From: Prinia subflava
Taxonomy: Eukaryota > Chordata > Aves > Passeriformes > Cisticolidae
Length of the DNA: 64,000 nucleotides
Reading direction: 5' to 3'
NCBI RefSeq assembly: GCF_021018805.1
Contig: NC_086258.1
Coordinates: 13,923,936 to 13,987,935, forward strand
Program-made: the position numbers and the translations under genes
Shown here: one piece after another, positions 52,843 to 64,000 of the stretch
Layout: every line of letters starts with the position of its first letter
Position numbering within the stretch: the first letter of the stretch is position 1
The notes under the pieces: generated by a model
Seen by the model: only the letters and a program-made list of their open reading frames with translations
Told to the model about the DNA's origin: nothing
Databases searched by the model: none

Positions 52843-52905
52843 CTGCGAGGACTTGGCCAGCTTCTGGCTGAGCTCCTCCTTCGTCTGCTTCAGCCGGCTT
52901 TTGGC
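52843..52905 (-). CDS. Internal exon, coiled-coil protein (21 codons)
   Basis: On the minus strand a pyrimidine/GT-rich tract ending in TTCCAG precedes the exon, and CAG|GTAGGT, a near-consensus donor, follows it. The 63-nt exon is phase 0 at both ends and encodes a charged helix beginning AKSRLKQTKEEL and ending KLAKSSQ. Leucines and charged residues are spaced as in a coiled coil. It is the most upstream of the four strong exons and lies beside a CpG-rich stretch. The next exon in the gene is at 49164, across a 3.7-kb intron. The protein is not recognised; a cytoskeletal, centrosomal or trafficking scaffold is a guess from composition only. Confidence 0.8.
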
Positions 52906-52919
52906 CTGGAACACACACA

Positions 52920-53075
52920 AAGGACAGCCCCGTTAGCTCAGGCACAGGACGTGCACAGACACTTTGCCACCGGGCCCTGGGCTTGGCACCTCGTCCACAT
53001 GCCTATCACCGAGCGCCGGCCCCGCGCCAGCCCCGACGCCCTTCTGCGGCGGCCAAAAAACCGCCAGGGCTGCCC
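52920..53075. promoter_or_regulatory. CpG-rich flank beside an exon
   Basis: Dense CG dinucleotides (GAGCGCCGGCCCCGCGCCAG and CTTCTGCGGCGGCC) lie just upstream, in gene direction, of the exon at 52843. It may be an alternative promoter for a shorter isoform. No initiator, TATA or first-exon start codon could be fixed. Confidence 0.3.
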
Positions 53076-53169
53076 TTTGATCTCGGGCCAACTATTCATC
53101 ACTTAAAAGAGGGGAGAAATTGTACCTCTGCTGCCAATTATTAGAAAAACATAAAGGGTTCTGCGGATT

Positions 53170-53222
53170 AAAATGAGGGGGGGGGGAAAGGAGAGAATGA
53201 GTGTGTGTGCGTGTGGGGTAGG
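53170..53222. repeat. G-run and GT-rich simple sequence
   Basis: A run of ten or so G (near 53176-53186) is followed by a GTGTGTGTGCGTGTGGGG tract. Low complexity, no element ends. Confidence 0.85.
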
Positions 53223-55377
53223 GGAAGGAGGCAATGCGCATAAATGAGTTTATCGGGATGAATTTGTTTCTGAACAGAGGGGGAAAAATGAGGAGAAAGT
53301 CCCAGGGAATGTGACATGGGGGATGCAGCTTCACCTCTCAGTTCTGTGTCTGCAACTCTCCTTTGTCCCATTGCTCATCCCTTCCTAGGGAAGGTGGGGA
53401 TTACATTGAAAATGCACCCAAGATGCAGCTGAACCAGCTTGGACATAGCTCTTTCCATAACCCAGCATCTTTTTTTCACAGCTCAAAGCTAAAGAATGAA
53501 CCAAACTGAAAACAAGGCTGCTTGGTCATATCAGAATCCAAATTCAGCTAATATTTCTATAACCCCAAGAAAAAACATCTCTTAAGGGGTTTTTTTCCCC
53601 ACAAATAATTTAATTTCAGAAATAATTTGATAATAGTTATATTAATTTTAAAAAAAACCAACGCAATTTCATTTCAGGAGAGAAACCTGATTTGTATTTT
53701 CCTTGCAGAAACCAGCCCAGCCCAGCCCCACCACGCTGTCCTGAGCTGAACTGCTCGGCGCTCTCGTCTTCTTGGCTCTCACACTCGAGGACAGGTGTAC
53801 AAGACAAACATTTTCTTAGAGGGGGATGGAATATCACGCAGCTGAGTTCTGAGGCAAATTTAAGCTGATTAAGTTTTCAAAATCTATCTGACCTCCTGCT
53901 CAAACCTTTGATCTGTCGTCCTTAGTTTTACGGCGCCGCATCCAGCGCCCGAACCTCACGCCAGCCCCTTTTGGGGGGCACCAAAAAAACCCCACAGGGG
54001 CCCCCAAAGCTTCTGAACCCTGCGTGCATCCAGCTCAGGCTCCCTTTCTGCAAACACCAGGGATTTCAGGCAGGCAAAGAGTCTTATTGATTTTACTGGG
54101 CTATAAACCGAGGCGCTTAGAGCCGCGCAGCGTTTGCGGCTCGTCATGGTAGGGCTGGAATCATCCTCGGCAATCCGGGCTCTGAGAGGTGCAGCTCAGC
54201 CTAAGAATATTACAGCCAGTTCAAAGTAATCCTAAACTGTACATGAAATTGCAATTTCAGATCCTCAATCCCTTCAAATTCCAAAATTATGAAATGTATG
54301 GATGTCTCCATCTGGCTGTTGGTACTAAGGAATCTATTAAAAAGTTATCAAAACCAGCTATCAAATTTGGGCATCATTTTTGAGATAACATTAGATTTGG
54401 TTTTGTAATAAAACAGAGATAATGGCAAAACACATTGGCTTGAATCAGCATCTAGAAGAATTCTGGAGCACCAGACAAATGAAATTTCACTTTTTCTCCA
54501 TTTATCACTCAAAAGTGAACCACAAACACTGTAAGGGCCCATGGTAGGGGTGCATAAATAAAAGGAGTGGTGACACAGCCCCAGTTATCCCAGGGAGCTC
54601 TGTCCATGCTCTGTTTCTCCTTGTACTCAGGCTGACCCACATTAACACTCGTTCCATTGTACTGCAGCCTAGTTTCACATGATGTTTTACCACCACTGCA
54701 TGTCATAAAGTGACTGAAACTGCCAGTTTATCTTTAGAGAAAAAAAAGTAAAAAATAAATTACAGCAATAGCATAAATTACTGTTAGTCCCAGAAAAGGA
54801 GAGGGACTTGTCAGCAAGGCATTGCACAGATCACGTTACAGCTGCTCTCGCTCAGCTTGCCTGGGGTAAAAGTCCTCATCTTTCATAGAAGCAGCTTTAT
54901 AACCTCCTGAACCCACAGAAGAAACCCCAATAAATAATAAAGAACCACTCACGAGCTCCATAAACAAATTAGAATTTGTTTGTTCACACTGAGTAGAATC
55001 GGGCTGACCTCTGAGATACAGGACAGAGGTGATCCAAAGGAAAGATACTCTGAATTTCAGGGTTTTACTCCTAACTAAAGGCAAAGAATGGACATCCTAC
55101 CAGTTTACTTAAAAGGAATTGCAACATTTTATTTTATAATGGCTTTAACAACTTCCAGTGAGCAAAATATTTATAAGCTTTGTCTCCCATTTACCAACAA
55201 ACCATAAATTCTTGCATTTTCTTTCAGTCCCAAACATTAGAGGGGTCTGAATTTCAGAGGTACTGGGCTCCCAAAACTTCCCCTGGAGATGGCACAAGCA
55301 CAGCCAGATGGGCTCTGGTTGTCTAAAACTGGTTATATTGGACCTGTGGCATAAAAACTATGGACAGTCCCTGCCAG

Positions 55378-55668
55378 TACCTTAAAGGGTCTCACAGGAA
55401 GGCTGGAGAGGGACTTTTCCCATTGGAAAAGGGGGAATGGCTTCCCAGTGATGGAGGGCAGGGTTGGATGGGATAATGGGCAGGAATTGTTCCCTGGCAG
55501 GGTGGGCAGGCCCTGGCACAGATTCCCAGAGCAGCCCTGGATCCCTGGCAGTGCCCAAGGCCAGGTTGGACAGGGCTGGAGCAGCCTGGGGCAGTGGAAG
55601 GTGTCCCTGCCATGGCAGGGGTGGGATGAGGTGATCTTCCAACCCAAACCATTCCATAATTCTGTGGC
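55378..55668 (+). mobile_element. CR1 LINE 3' fragment, sense (290 bp)
   Basis: The longest CR1 here. Ordered blocks include GGGGGAATGGCTTCCCAGTG, AGGGCAGGGTTGGATGGGAT, GGTGGGCAGGCCCTGGCACA, CCCTGGATCCCTGGCAGTGC, GGAGCAGCCTGGGGCAGTGG and the tail CCAACCCAAACCATTCCATA. Apparent minus-strand ORFs over it (55333-55749) are antisense shadows of the repeat. Confidence 0.95.
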
Positions 55669-57086
55669 TCCTGCTGATTTCAGCTCTCCCTGAGGTCTGT
55701 AACACCCAGCAGCTCTTGCACCATCACAAACCACACGAGCAGAGACCACAATTTACTGCACTGAAAAGATCCAACTCACGGCGCTGCCTGGGCACCCTCT
55801 TCTCCACTGCCATCTTTTAACTGCAGAAATATGAAGCTTCTCCTTTCTTAAAACCTGCAACTAAAACTAATTTAGCACCTCTTTATACAGTCTGTTGCTT
55901 TGCAACCAAGGGAGACATAAACCACCTTCCCTGGGGCAGAGGCAGCACTGCTACACACAAAAAATGCCTTTTTACTCTTTTTTCTTTTAAGGAATGAGTA
56001 AATACACACAGAGCTGTGTACAGGGGACATCAGGGGGGATTTCTATCACATTTATCTTGATAAAGGAGAAGGTTCACACTGGCCTGCTGCACACACAGAA
56101 GTTTCCTGGGCTCCTTCTTTTCCAACTGGCTGCTGGAGGAAGCACGAGCTGTTTCTGAATTATTTTAAGGGCATTCCCTCCCTTTCAGGTTAGGTGCTAT
56201 TTCAGAAACATAATGAATAAGAATCCAAGTGGAAGGTGAACATTTGGAGGGTCAGCCAGTGTTCATTAAAGTCAAGCTCTTTTTATAGCAATGGGCAGCA
56301 CTGCAAATAGAGTTAATGGTCTGAAACCAGTTTTCCGTGTGCAAGAGGTGGCTGCTGAAATTCCCACTTGGCAGAAGCTTGTCAGAAATATCAATTGGAA
56401 TATCCATTTTTATAATGAAAAAGGTTTAAATTGGATAAGCTGCAGAGGAATTCCAGTGATTCAAAAAAGAACTCCTGTTTAGTTTCACATAGTTAATACA
56501 TACTTTAGCTAAAAGTATCTGATTATGACAATTTTACATGCAGTTATTTTATATTACAGAGGACTTCTGCATTAAAAAGATTATGTCCTTGTTGCAGTTA
56601 ATTGGTTTTAAAAGCCAACTCTAATTCTTTAACAAGCCTTAAAGCATCATATTGTGGTTGCATCGAATTCAACAAAACATTTCATGTAAAAATTGAAACA
56701 GTTCTCAGCACTCCAGATGTGGTGCCTGAATTAACAGATGCTCTTCTCACACAGCCCCATTTTCACTCTCTCCTTTCATGAAAGAGAACAGCATCAGTAA
56801 AAGAGCTCAGGATTTATGACAGGATCACACCACAAAAGTACACCGTGTCCTACCCTAATTGCTGAGTGTTTATAAACTATTTTGAGGGTATGAGGAGTAT
56901 CAGGGAACCTCCAGTTCCAGTTCCACTCCATGGAGCACTCGCCCTCGTGAGCCCCAAGGTGGCTCCCAGGTCCAGCTGCTCCAGCTGCACTCTGGGGCTG
57001 GAAGCCACCTGGACAATTCCAGCAACATCCATGGAGGCATTTGGGAAGTTTTGGATATTTATCAAAAATGAAGCTGCTCAGAATCC

Positions 57087-57138
57087 TGCCCATGGTGGCA
57101 CTGGATGAGATTTTAGATCCCTTCCAACCCAAAAAATC
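57087..57138 (+). mobile_element. CR1 LINE 3' tail, sense
   Basis: GCCCATGGTGGCACTGGATG, AGATTTTAGATCCCTTCCAA and CCCAA match the terminal CR1 block. It is immediately followed by a second, different CR1 tail. Confidence 0.8.
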
Positions 57139-57149
57139 AAGGTTTGGTG

Positions 57150-57226
57150 ATGGGCTTGGCAGTGTTGGGTTTATTGTTGCACTCAATGACCTTAGAGGTC
57201 TTTTCCAACCTAAGTAATTCCATGTT
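57150..57226 (+). mobile_element. Second CR1 LINE 3' tail, sense
   Basis: GGGCTTGGCAGTGTTGGGTT, then CACTCAATGACCTTAGAGGT, CTTTTCCAACCTAAGTAATT and CCATG match the CR1 terminus of another subfamily. Two tails only about 12 bp apart imply two independent insertions, or one into the end of the other. Confidence 0.83.
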
Positions 57227-57270
57227 TTTCTGTCTTCCAGCTTTGGAAACAGCTCTCATAATTAGAGTTT

Positions 57271-57296
57271 TATATATATACACACACACACACAAC
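57271..57296. repeat. (TA)n(CA)n dinucleotide repeat
   Basis: Five TA units run into about eight CA units; a short compound microsatellite. Confidence 0.93.
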
Positions 57297-57454
57297 ACCA
57301 TATTCACTGATAGACAAGCAGCAGATTTAAGAACTTTTCAGTTTAGGGTAGCAGCTATGAAAGAATAGTTTTTCAAAATGCCTGCAACTAGCTAAAAGTG
57401 GCCATCCATAAGCTGATCCTCCATAATTAGTTAGATAAAAGTGTAAGCAAACTT

Positions 57455-57532
57455 AAAAAAAAAAAAAAAAAAGAAGAAGAAAAAAAAGGAGGAAAAAATC
57501 AAAGGGTGAGGGAAGAAGAAGAAGAAAGAAAA
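57455..57532. repeat. Poly-A and GAA-rich purine tract
   Basis: A run of about 18 A is followed by AAG/GAAGAA words to 57532, almost pure purine on the plus strand. Confidence 0.93.
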
Positions 57533-58328
57533 CTTGCTCCAGGGAAGAAGCAACTGTTCTCTGATGTGCAGCAAGGAATTTAACATCAAAGAACTAATGT
57601 AAATGGGGCCCATTTACCTCAAAAAACAACACACCACTCCACATTCTGGAATATTTCTATTTTAAGTTTGACAGCATTATGCTTTGTACCAAAATTCAAG
57701 ATTGTGTAATTTGATAGATGTCAGAAGAAAATGACCTTCAGAATGGCTAATGGTGGCAATCTTTGTTATTAAGTATGTTAAAACTCTCTGTACAATATCT
57801 GTTTAAAGATCAGAGATCAGCAGATCACCTTTAAAGTTCATCTGATTGTACATAAAAATTCCATTTTGACTCAAAGCCTGAAACATGCATTTTCCTTATG
57901 TGCCTCTAACACTGACAGTGGGTGACTTCCTACACCAAACTCCTGTTTTTTCTCCTGCTCTCCCCACCAATCAGACAAAAATGAAAGCTGGATCTCTGTT
58001 CAGCAGTGAAAATAGCACACCAGTTCAAATATGTAATCTGAACCACCCAAAAGGCCATTAAAAATAGTTGAATATCCAAAATGATGCTAACAGAATAATT
58101 AGTCAAGTACCAAATCACTTCAAGGGTTTTGAAAATGAATGATAGAAATCCCAAAATCCTATTAATATTCTATTTTACATTTCACTTTTGGAGGTCTACA
58201 AATCTTTTCCTTTTAATTTTTTTTTCATTAAACATACATCTTTAGGAGAAAAAAACCCTCTCATTCATGTGTGAAGTACTTTTCATTGGGAAAAACCCAA
58301 GAATGAATAGAAATGACTTTGACAGTAC

Positions 58329-58400
58329 CTGCACTGAGAATTGCTTTTCTGCAGCACATTTCAGTTCTGTATTTAATGGGGGCCCACTGGGAACCTGCTT
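58329..58400 (-). CDS. Possible internal exon, same gene (24 codons)
   Basis: On the minus strand TTTTCCTAAGTCACAGTTTG, containing a branch-point-like CTAAGTCAC, leads to CAG. The open segment ends at CAG|GTACTG, a plausible donor. The 72-nt exon would be phase 0 at both ends, matching the next exon at 52843-52905. It reads KQVPSGPPLNTELKCAAEKQ and then FSVQ. A second AG six bases downstream would give a 66-nt form, also in frame. The Pro/Gly start followed by a charged helix could be the entry to a coil. No second line of evidence supports it; it may be a cryptic exon. Confidence 0.42.
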
Positions 58401-60029
58401 CTGCAAACTGTGACTTAGGAAAACTCCAAATTCCACACTTCTCATTTAAACCAACAGAGTATTTCTAATAATTCTGAAATTATGCAGAGGAATTAAATAC
58501 AGGCATTTTTAACCCCCCCAGGAAGTCTTCTGTGGGACTCCAGCTGCAGGGTGGCTGATGCCCAAGTTATACCAGCCTTACACCAGGACACAATTATTAC
58601 CTTCATCTAAATGGATTTACTGAATATTAAATTATCTAAACATTCCCCAGCATCACTAATGCTGATTTCCAGTCAATACTGCTGTCATTTAAAACAAACT
58701 GGCCTAAAATACAAGTCTTGCATACAAGACAAGGATTTAAAACCAGATTAACAGCCTGGGTTTGCCACCTGCAATTGTTTAATGCTTGAACTACCCTTTA
58801 GAGAAGACAATTCTGGTTTAGTGCATCAGGCACTAAATTCACTAATTCAAGGGCTGGCAGAGATTTGTGGTTTAATCTGAAGCTGCTCTGGGACATTTTG
58901 CCAAAAGATTGCTGGGTGTGATAAACTCTGGGCTGGGATTCCAGGCCAAGATGGGTGGTTCTGCTTTGATTTATCCTCATCAGTCATCTGAGAGATGACC
59001 ACTGGTGAAATCAGTGTGGGGTTTTGTGGTGGCAGAGATTCCTGCAAATGAAGAGATTCGAATGATCATGGCAGATGTCACTGCTGCTCATCTGCCACCC
59101 ATCACACCGGGCAGCTGGGCTTGAGATTTCTCATTCTCCTCCTACTCACACCAACTTTGGGGGCAGGTTTTATATTTATATTATGGCATGATTCTTGCCC
59201 AGCTCCACACTCCAACAAGATGGAGTAAACGAGGTGAAGATGGGGGGACTGCAACACTGCCCACTTTAGGGTCCCTAAATCACAAATACATTCCCGTTTT
59301 AACATTTCCTGCTTTTCTTCTGTCCCATCCAGCTAAAGAAAGATGGTTATTTAAACTGAGTTTAAGACATTGTATCAAAAGTGCTGGAATGTTCTTTTTC
59401 AGAGCTTTAACACAGAAAACATGCACCCAACAGGAATTATTTGAGCTTAGACAAGCTGCCATCATCCCTGAGAAATGCAGGCTTTTCATGAGTTTGGGCT
59501 CTCCTCTATTCTGACATAAAGAAGTTTCCAGAATCACTCAGACCCAGATGTTTCTGGTGCCCACATCTGACACCCAGCAGAACCCAGAGGGGACAGGCTG
59601 GGGAACATCTCTGCAAGTCACAGCTCAAACTTCCTCCACACACGGAAGGCAGCAGCCCCAGATGTGACACTGATCCACCACTTGACTCAGGTAAAGACTG
59701 TTTAATCTGAGCTTTACAAAACATGATTCTTTCAGAAACTGGAGATTTCTGAGACCCAGACACTTCAGCATTATTTATCAGCTAAATTCACATGCCTTGA
59801 TTTTTGCCAAGGAGAGACTTTAAGGCTCTTCAAAGAATTATAAAGGGATAAGAATGAAGTTTTTAGATTCTGTACTGCTGTTTTAAGTTGAACTTTGTGG
59901 CAAGAACAAGCATTTATTAAGAAGACAATGAGTAGAAAAACATTCTATGTATGTATCATTTTAGGACAGAATCTTTGCTAATTAACAGAAGAAAAAGTGG
60001 GAACAAAGGACAAACTCTGAACCCCTGAA

Positions 60030-60078
60030 TTAACTTGGTATCACTAAATTAACTCGGTATCACGAAGTTAACTCAGTG
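60030..60078. repeat. Tandem repeat, 19-bp unit, 2.6 copies
   Basis: TTAACTTGGTATCACTAAA, TTAACTCGGTATCACGAAG and a partial TTAACTCAGTG are adjacent. The copies differ by a few bases. Confidence 0.93.
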
Positions 60079-63011
60079 TTTGAAGTTACATCATTAGACA
60101 AGAGCCCAACAAAAGCTAAGCTTCTACATTTGGAAAGACAGACACTGAAAATGCAACCAAATCCCCCAATAAATCTGTGATCTGAAGCCATCAGTGCTCC
60201 TTAGCAAGATTATGCTGGATTACTTTGTGTAGTTTTAAATACAACAAAGCTTCCCCAACACAGCAACAACGTCCCGGAGCCAGGGCAGAGGAGAAACTTC
60301 CCAAGTCCAGCAAAGGCCCAATTAAAAAGAAAATGGAATATATTGCTCCATCATCAAAGCAATTAAAAACATAAATAAGGCATTGCAAGGCTCTTAACAT
60401 TCCCAATGTTTAATTATTTATCTGTTCTCCATCCTGCAGCTGTAGGTCAGAATTAACTCCTCTGAACTAAATACAGGAGAACTCTTTTGGGGATTTGTAC
60501 CTTATTCATTTTCAAGCAAACATTCAATTTCATTTCAAATTCACACAAGAACTGCAACAGTTTCACCTAAATCAGATTTTCTACAAGTTAAACACCCCTC
60601 CTACACTCAGATGTGATTGTGAAACTACTTTGATCTCTGTTCCCAAATTTATTGCTCTGTGTAATCCATGACAAAATATAATGTGATTTACTGTATCTCT
60701 ATATGACAGCCCAGCAGCTGACAGAACTTAATAATTTAGCATAAGAAAAAAACCCTTCTGGCACCAAAATATACAAATCATAATTGAGGCACTTTAGTAT
60801 CACGTTACAATGAAGCACATGCAGCCTGATCATAAGAACTTCAAAACAATTAGAATTCTTTCTCACCCATTTAATGAAGGTGGGTTTTACTCTGTGACAT
60901 GTTCTGCAGCTGTAAGCAAGTCATTTTGGAGCACTTCTCTTTCTTCATATTAATGACTCTGAAGGACTAATAAGGTTGTTCTACCCCTTCCCTATTTCCC
61001 AAACACTCCTTCTCCAAAAAGAAAAAAAAGCCACCTGCAGCTTTTCTCTATTATAATGATATGAAGAAAGAGCAAATGAGTGTAAACAATGTCTTCAAAT
61101 CGTGCCAGTATTTAAATACACAATTATTATGTTTTACATTAGTTTGGTCTTGATCACTGAGCATTTTTTTAAATAAAGCTATTTGGAAATCTGTTTGTTT
61201 TATTTTTATTGTGCTGACCTAAGCAGGGATGTGATGGAAAGTTCCATGGGGCACCTTTTGCAGTGGCTTGTGCTGACTCTGGAGGACTCGGGAAAGTCTT
61301 TGTGCATCACCCCAGAAACTTCCAAGCAAAGTAAGAACGTGGAGCTCGTGGATACAGGAGGATTTTCTACTTTTATTCCTAGGAACAAACATCAGTTACT
61401 GTTTGCACAACCAAAACCAGAGTGAAACCAGCAGTGGTGGCTGCAGGGACTGGGATCCAGGAGCAGGGAATCCTTCCTGTCCCACCTGGCCAGGAACCCA
61501 CACCTCAGTCAAAAACTCAGAACAAACCTAAAAATGAAATAGCTCAGTTGTTAAAATAAAAACAAATCCAGCAGTAATCTCACACTCCAGTCAGCACCAC
61601 ACTGGAAAACAGCCAATGTTTTCCAAATACTATCACGTACCCAGGAATGTAAGGATAAAAAAAAAAGTGGTAAATTAGGCAAAACTGGACCTACAGCCTT
61701 TTCTAAGTTATTGGGAAAAAAGGGAGAGAATGGGGTCATGATTCAACTTTAAAAAATATTTAATAAAGCTGAAATAATAAGCAATTGTGTATAACAAGAT
61801 AAAGTCGGTGTGTTACAGGTTGTTTGGAGAGTGAAGAAAGGCTTGGGAAACGATTGAAAAAATAATTAAAACAGTTGTTCTGCCACTGGCAAAACCTCAG
61901 CATTCACCTTATCCACCATCCCCACGACTTTGTGAATCTTATGAATACTCCAAAGGATAAAAGCTGGAAGTTGAGGGACTGAGAAGAGGCAGTGTGTGCC
62001 CAGGTGCTGCAGAACGGGGAGGGTGGTTTGGGCACACACTTGAAAAAGAAAAAGGAGACAGAAACCTCAAAAAACCTCCACCTGTGAATGCTTCTTCAGC
62101 AGTTATTTTAGGCTGATACCAGTTGGTTAAAAACACACCAAACCCTAAAAAACCTGGGCAAACTTCTCCAACAACTCCCCAGCTATAACTGATGTGACAG
62201 GACATGAGTAATGTGTGCTGAAAGATGGGCCACATGATCCAGCTCTAATTTTAATCATATCAGCCCTTGCCCTGCTGAAAGCCATCTTTTTAATTCCATA
62301 TTTTGTCATAATTTATCATTTAGCTCTTGTCTGGTTCTCATTTCTTAACAGCATTGCTTCAATCATTTTCATTTTTAACCCTGTGGTGCTGTTTGTGAAT
62401 GCAAATAAAGGTGCTTGATCTCCCTTCAATGTCAATGAAAATATTAAAAAGTGAGCCTGTTGCTCATGGGTGCACATTTTTTTTTTACCCACAGTGACAA
62501 TTATACCAACTTCTCCTGGCTCCTAACTCTGGAACCAGGTTTATAAATACAGCTGATGAGCAGAAATGTGACCTGTTCTTTTCTGGATTTTCTGAGTTTT
62601 TATTATTTTTTTTTTAGGAGATAGGAACAGAGCAACTCTGTGAATAACTGCAGCTCTTGCTTTGAAACATCTCCAGTAGGGAGAGTGCCATAAATTCTGT
62701 TTAGTCTTATTTGAGTGAAATATCCCTGGGATGATTCTACCATCTTTTTCTTCATGTTTGGCTGTGTTGATTGAAGACTCTTCCAAATGGCTCCCCTGAG
62801 AGATGATGCAATTCCTGTGACCATGTTCCTGGTCCACCATCATCCTGCTTTTTCTTTGGAGGAATCAGGAGCAGTGTAAAAAGGGACACACTACAGAGGA
62901 AACTGGTTTTAAAAGGATTTGTTGAAAGGTGCTATCAAGACAGATTAAATAATCCGCATTTTTTGCGCTAATATACATTAAAAATATTTCCTCTTTGTGA
63001 ACTACATTTCT

Positions 63012-63092
63012 TCTTGATCTTTTGGCATTATATTTTGTTTTTACTTGATCTTTTGGCATCATGTTTTGCTTTTACTTGATCTTTTGGCACCA
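63012..63092. repeat. Tandem repeat, 31-bp unit, 2.6 copies
   Basis: The core CTTGATCTTTTGGCAT starts near 63013, 63044 and 63075, linked by TATTTTGTTTTTA-type spacers, giving an exact 31-bp period. Confidence 0.95.
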
Positions 63093-64000
63093 CACTTCTG
63101 GTTTTGCTAGATTTTCTCCACCAAAGCCAAATGTACTACATTCATTTTTATTAATATTCGTTGGTGAATCACTATCGCTGTGTCAGAAACATTCAAGAAC
63201 CAAGTGTAATTTAATGTACACAGGCTCTCCAAAACAAAAACAATAAAAATATTACTGCTGTGGAACAGGGAGATAATATCAGAGACTATAGTTCTTGGAT
63301 TATAATGAAAAAAAAATTAAGAGACTTGGGAACCATCCAACTTTCCTTGGTAAGAATTGGAGGCTCTTTAAATTATTCATAGCTGGGGCCTAAGCTAAAT
63401 AATTGATGTAATAGACTCAAAACAAGTTTAAAAAAACGGCACATCTACAACTGGTAGGGATCCTGCCTGCATTCTGCAAGGACACAAACAGGTCTGCATG
63501 ATAATTAGACACCATTTAATGAGATCATTACACTTGGGAGGAATACACGTCCACATTTTAGGGCTGACCTATTTGCCCCCATGTAAATACCCAGGGAATC
63601 ACTGCAGGGAGGGTGAAAACAGCTCCTCTGAGTGCTCCCACAAACACAGTTATCTGCAAGTGTGGCTTCAGTCTCCAAGGTAATGAAGTGAAAGGTGTCA
63701 GATCAAAGGTTCCATCGCAGGCAGCTCTCACAAGGTCTTAGGGACAACCATGGAACCATTTCTGGTGTTAATGAAATGTGGAGTTGGCAGAGGAGAAGCA
63801 GAGCTGGAGAGACAGGACTCAGAAATGGGAACTCATGGAAGGCACGAGATGTTGTATTTTAGGAGCAGAAATAACTGCTTAGGGGAAACTCAACACTTTT
63901 AATCAAGAATCTCTTGGAGTATCTTTCATCTCAGAAGATGTCATATTCCTTCCCTTCATCTTCTATGTCTTTGCCAGTGCTGAACAGAGTGACATCATCT

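Larger units (their letters stand above)
52906..58328 (-). other. Intron (5.4 kb) if the 58.3-kb exon is real
   Basis: Contains a CpG-rich stretch next to the exon at 52.9 kb, a second CpG-enriched patch near 53.93-54.15 kb, CR1 fragments at 55.4 and 57.1-57.2 kb, and simple repeats at 57.27 and 57.46 kb. An isolated exon-like frame at 54836-54906 is described as a finding. Confidence 0.6.
58401..64000. other. Non-coding: upstream intron or flank
   Basis: Mostly AT-rich unique DNA with two small tandem repeats (60.03 and 63.01 kb). I see no CR1 here. An exon-like segment at about 61908-61963 minus and an open frame touching the right edge are discussed elsewhere; neither is supported enough to call. 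Confidence 0.6.

Noticed and set aside
55333..55749. Several minus-strand ORFs over 80 codons
   Set aside because: Antisense of a CR1 3' fragment.
61908..61963. Minus-strand segment IHKIHKVVGMVDK before GTGAAT
   Set aside because: Plausible donor and acceptor, but the peptide is unlike the rest of the protein and the start phase is unsupported.

Overview
The window looks like intronic DNA of a bird, probably a songbird. Three things point that way. At least eleven short stretches match the 3' ends of CR1 LINEs, in both orientations. A 446-bp LTR of avian endogenous-retrovirus type sits inside one of those CR1s. The DNA is otherwise unique and repeat-poor, with large gaps between short exons. 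Nothing resembles bacterial, plasmid or viral gene organisation. The many apparent long ORFs are chance or repeat-driven.

The one gene I can support is on the minus strand and crosses much of the window from high to low coordinates. Four well-supported internal exons (52843-52905, 49018-49164, 25162-25251, 12033-12134) have AG acceptors and GT donors in the right places. All four are phase 0 at both ends. They encode 21, 49, 30 and 34 residues of alpha-helical, Glu/Gln/Lys/Leu-rich coiled-coil protein. Two weaker exons fit the same frame: 58329-58400 (upstream in the gene) and 10103-10161 (downstream). I do not recognise the protein, so no symbol is given. I see no convincing first or last exon.

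Layout by coordinate. 1-10.1 kb: non-coding, with an old CR1 tail, an E-box palindrome and an intragenic CpG-rich patch at 7.9-8.3 kb. 10.1-12.1 kb: two exons. 12.1-25.2 kb: large intron with four CR1 fragments and a (TAA)n(TGA)n microsatellite. 25.2-49.0 kb: the largest intron. It holds the LTR-in-CR1 nest, a 22-bp minisatellite, a duplicated element of about 170 bp (32.15 and 36.74 kb), a 40-bp tandem repeat and a 1.2-kb C-rich 42-bp minisatellite. 49-53 kb: two exons and a CpG-rich flank. 53-64 kb: introns with CR1 tails, simple repeats and a possible exon at 58.3 kb.

I found no RNA gene, CRISPR array or clearly new biological system. The most unusual items are the two minisatellites, which are open in all three forward frames, the nested LTR, the paired 170-bp element, and the run of symmetric phase-0 exons.
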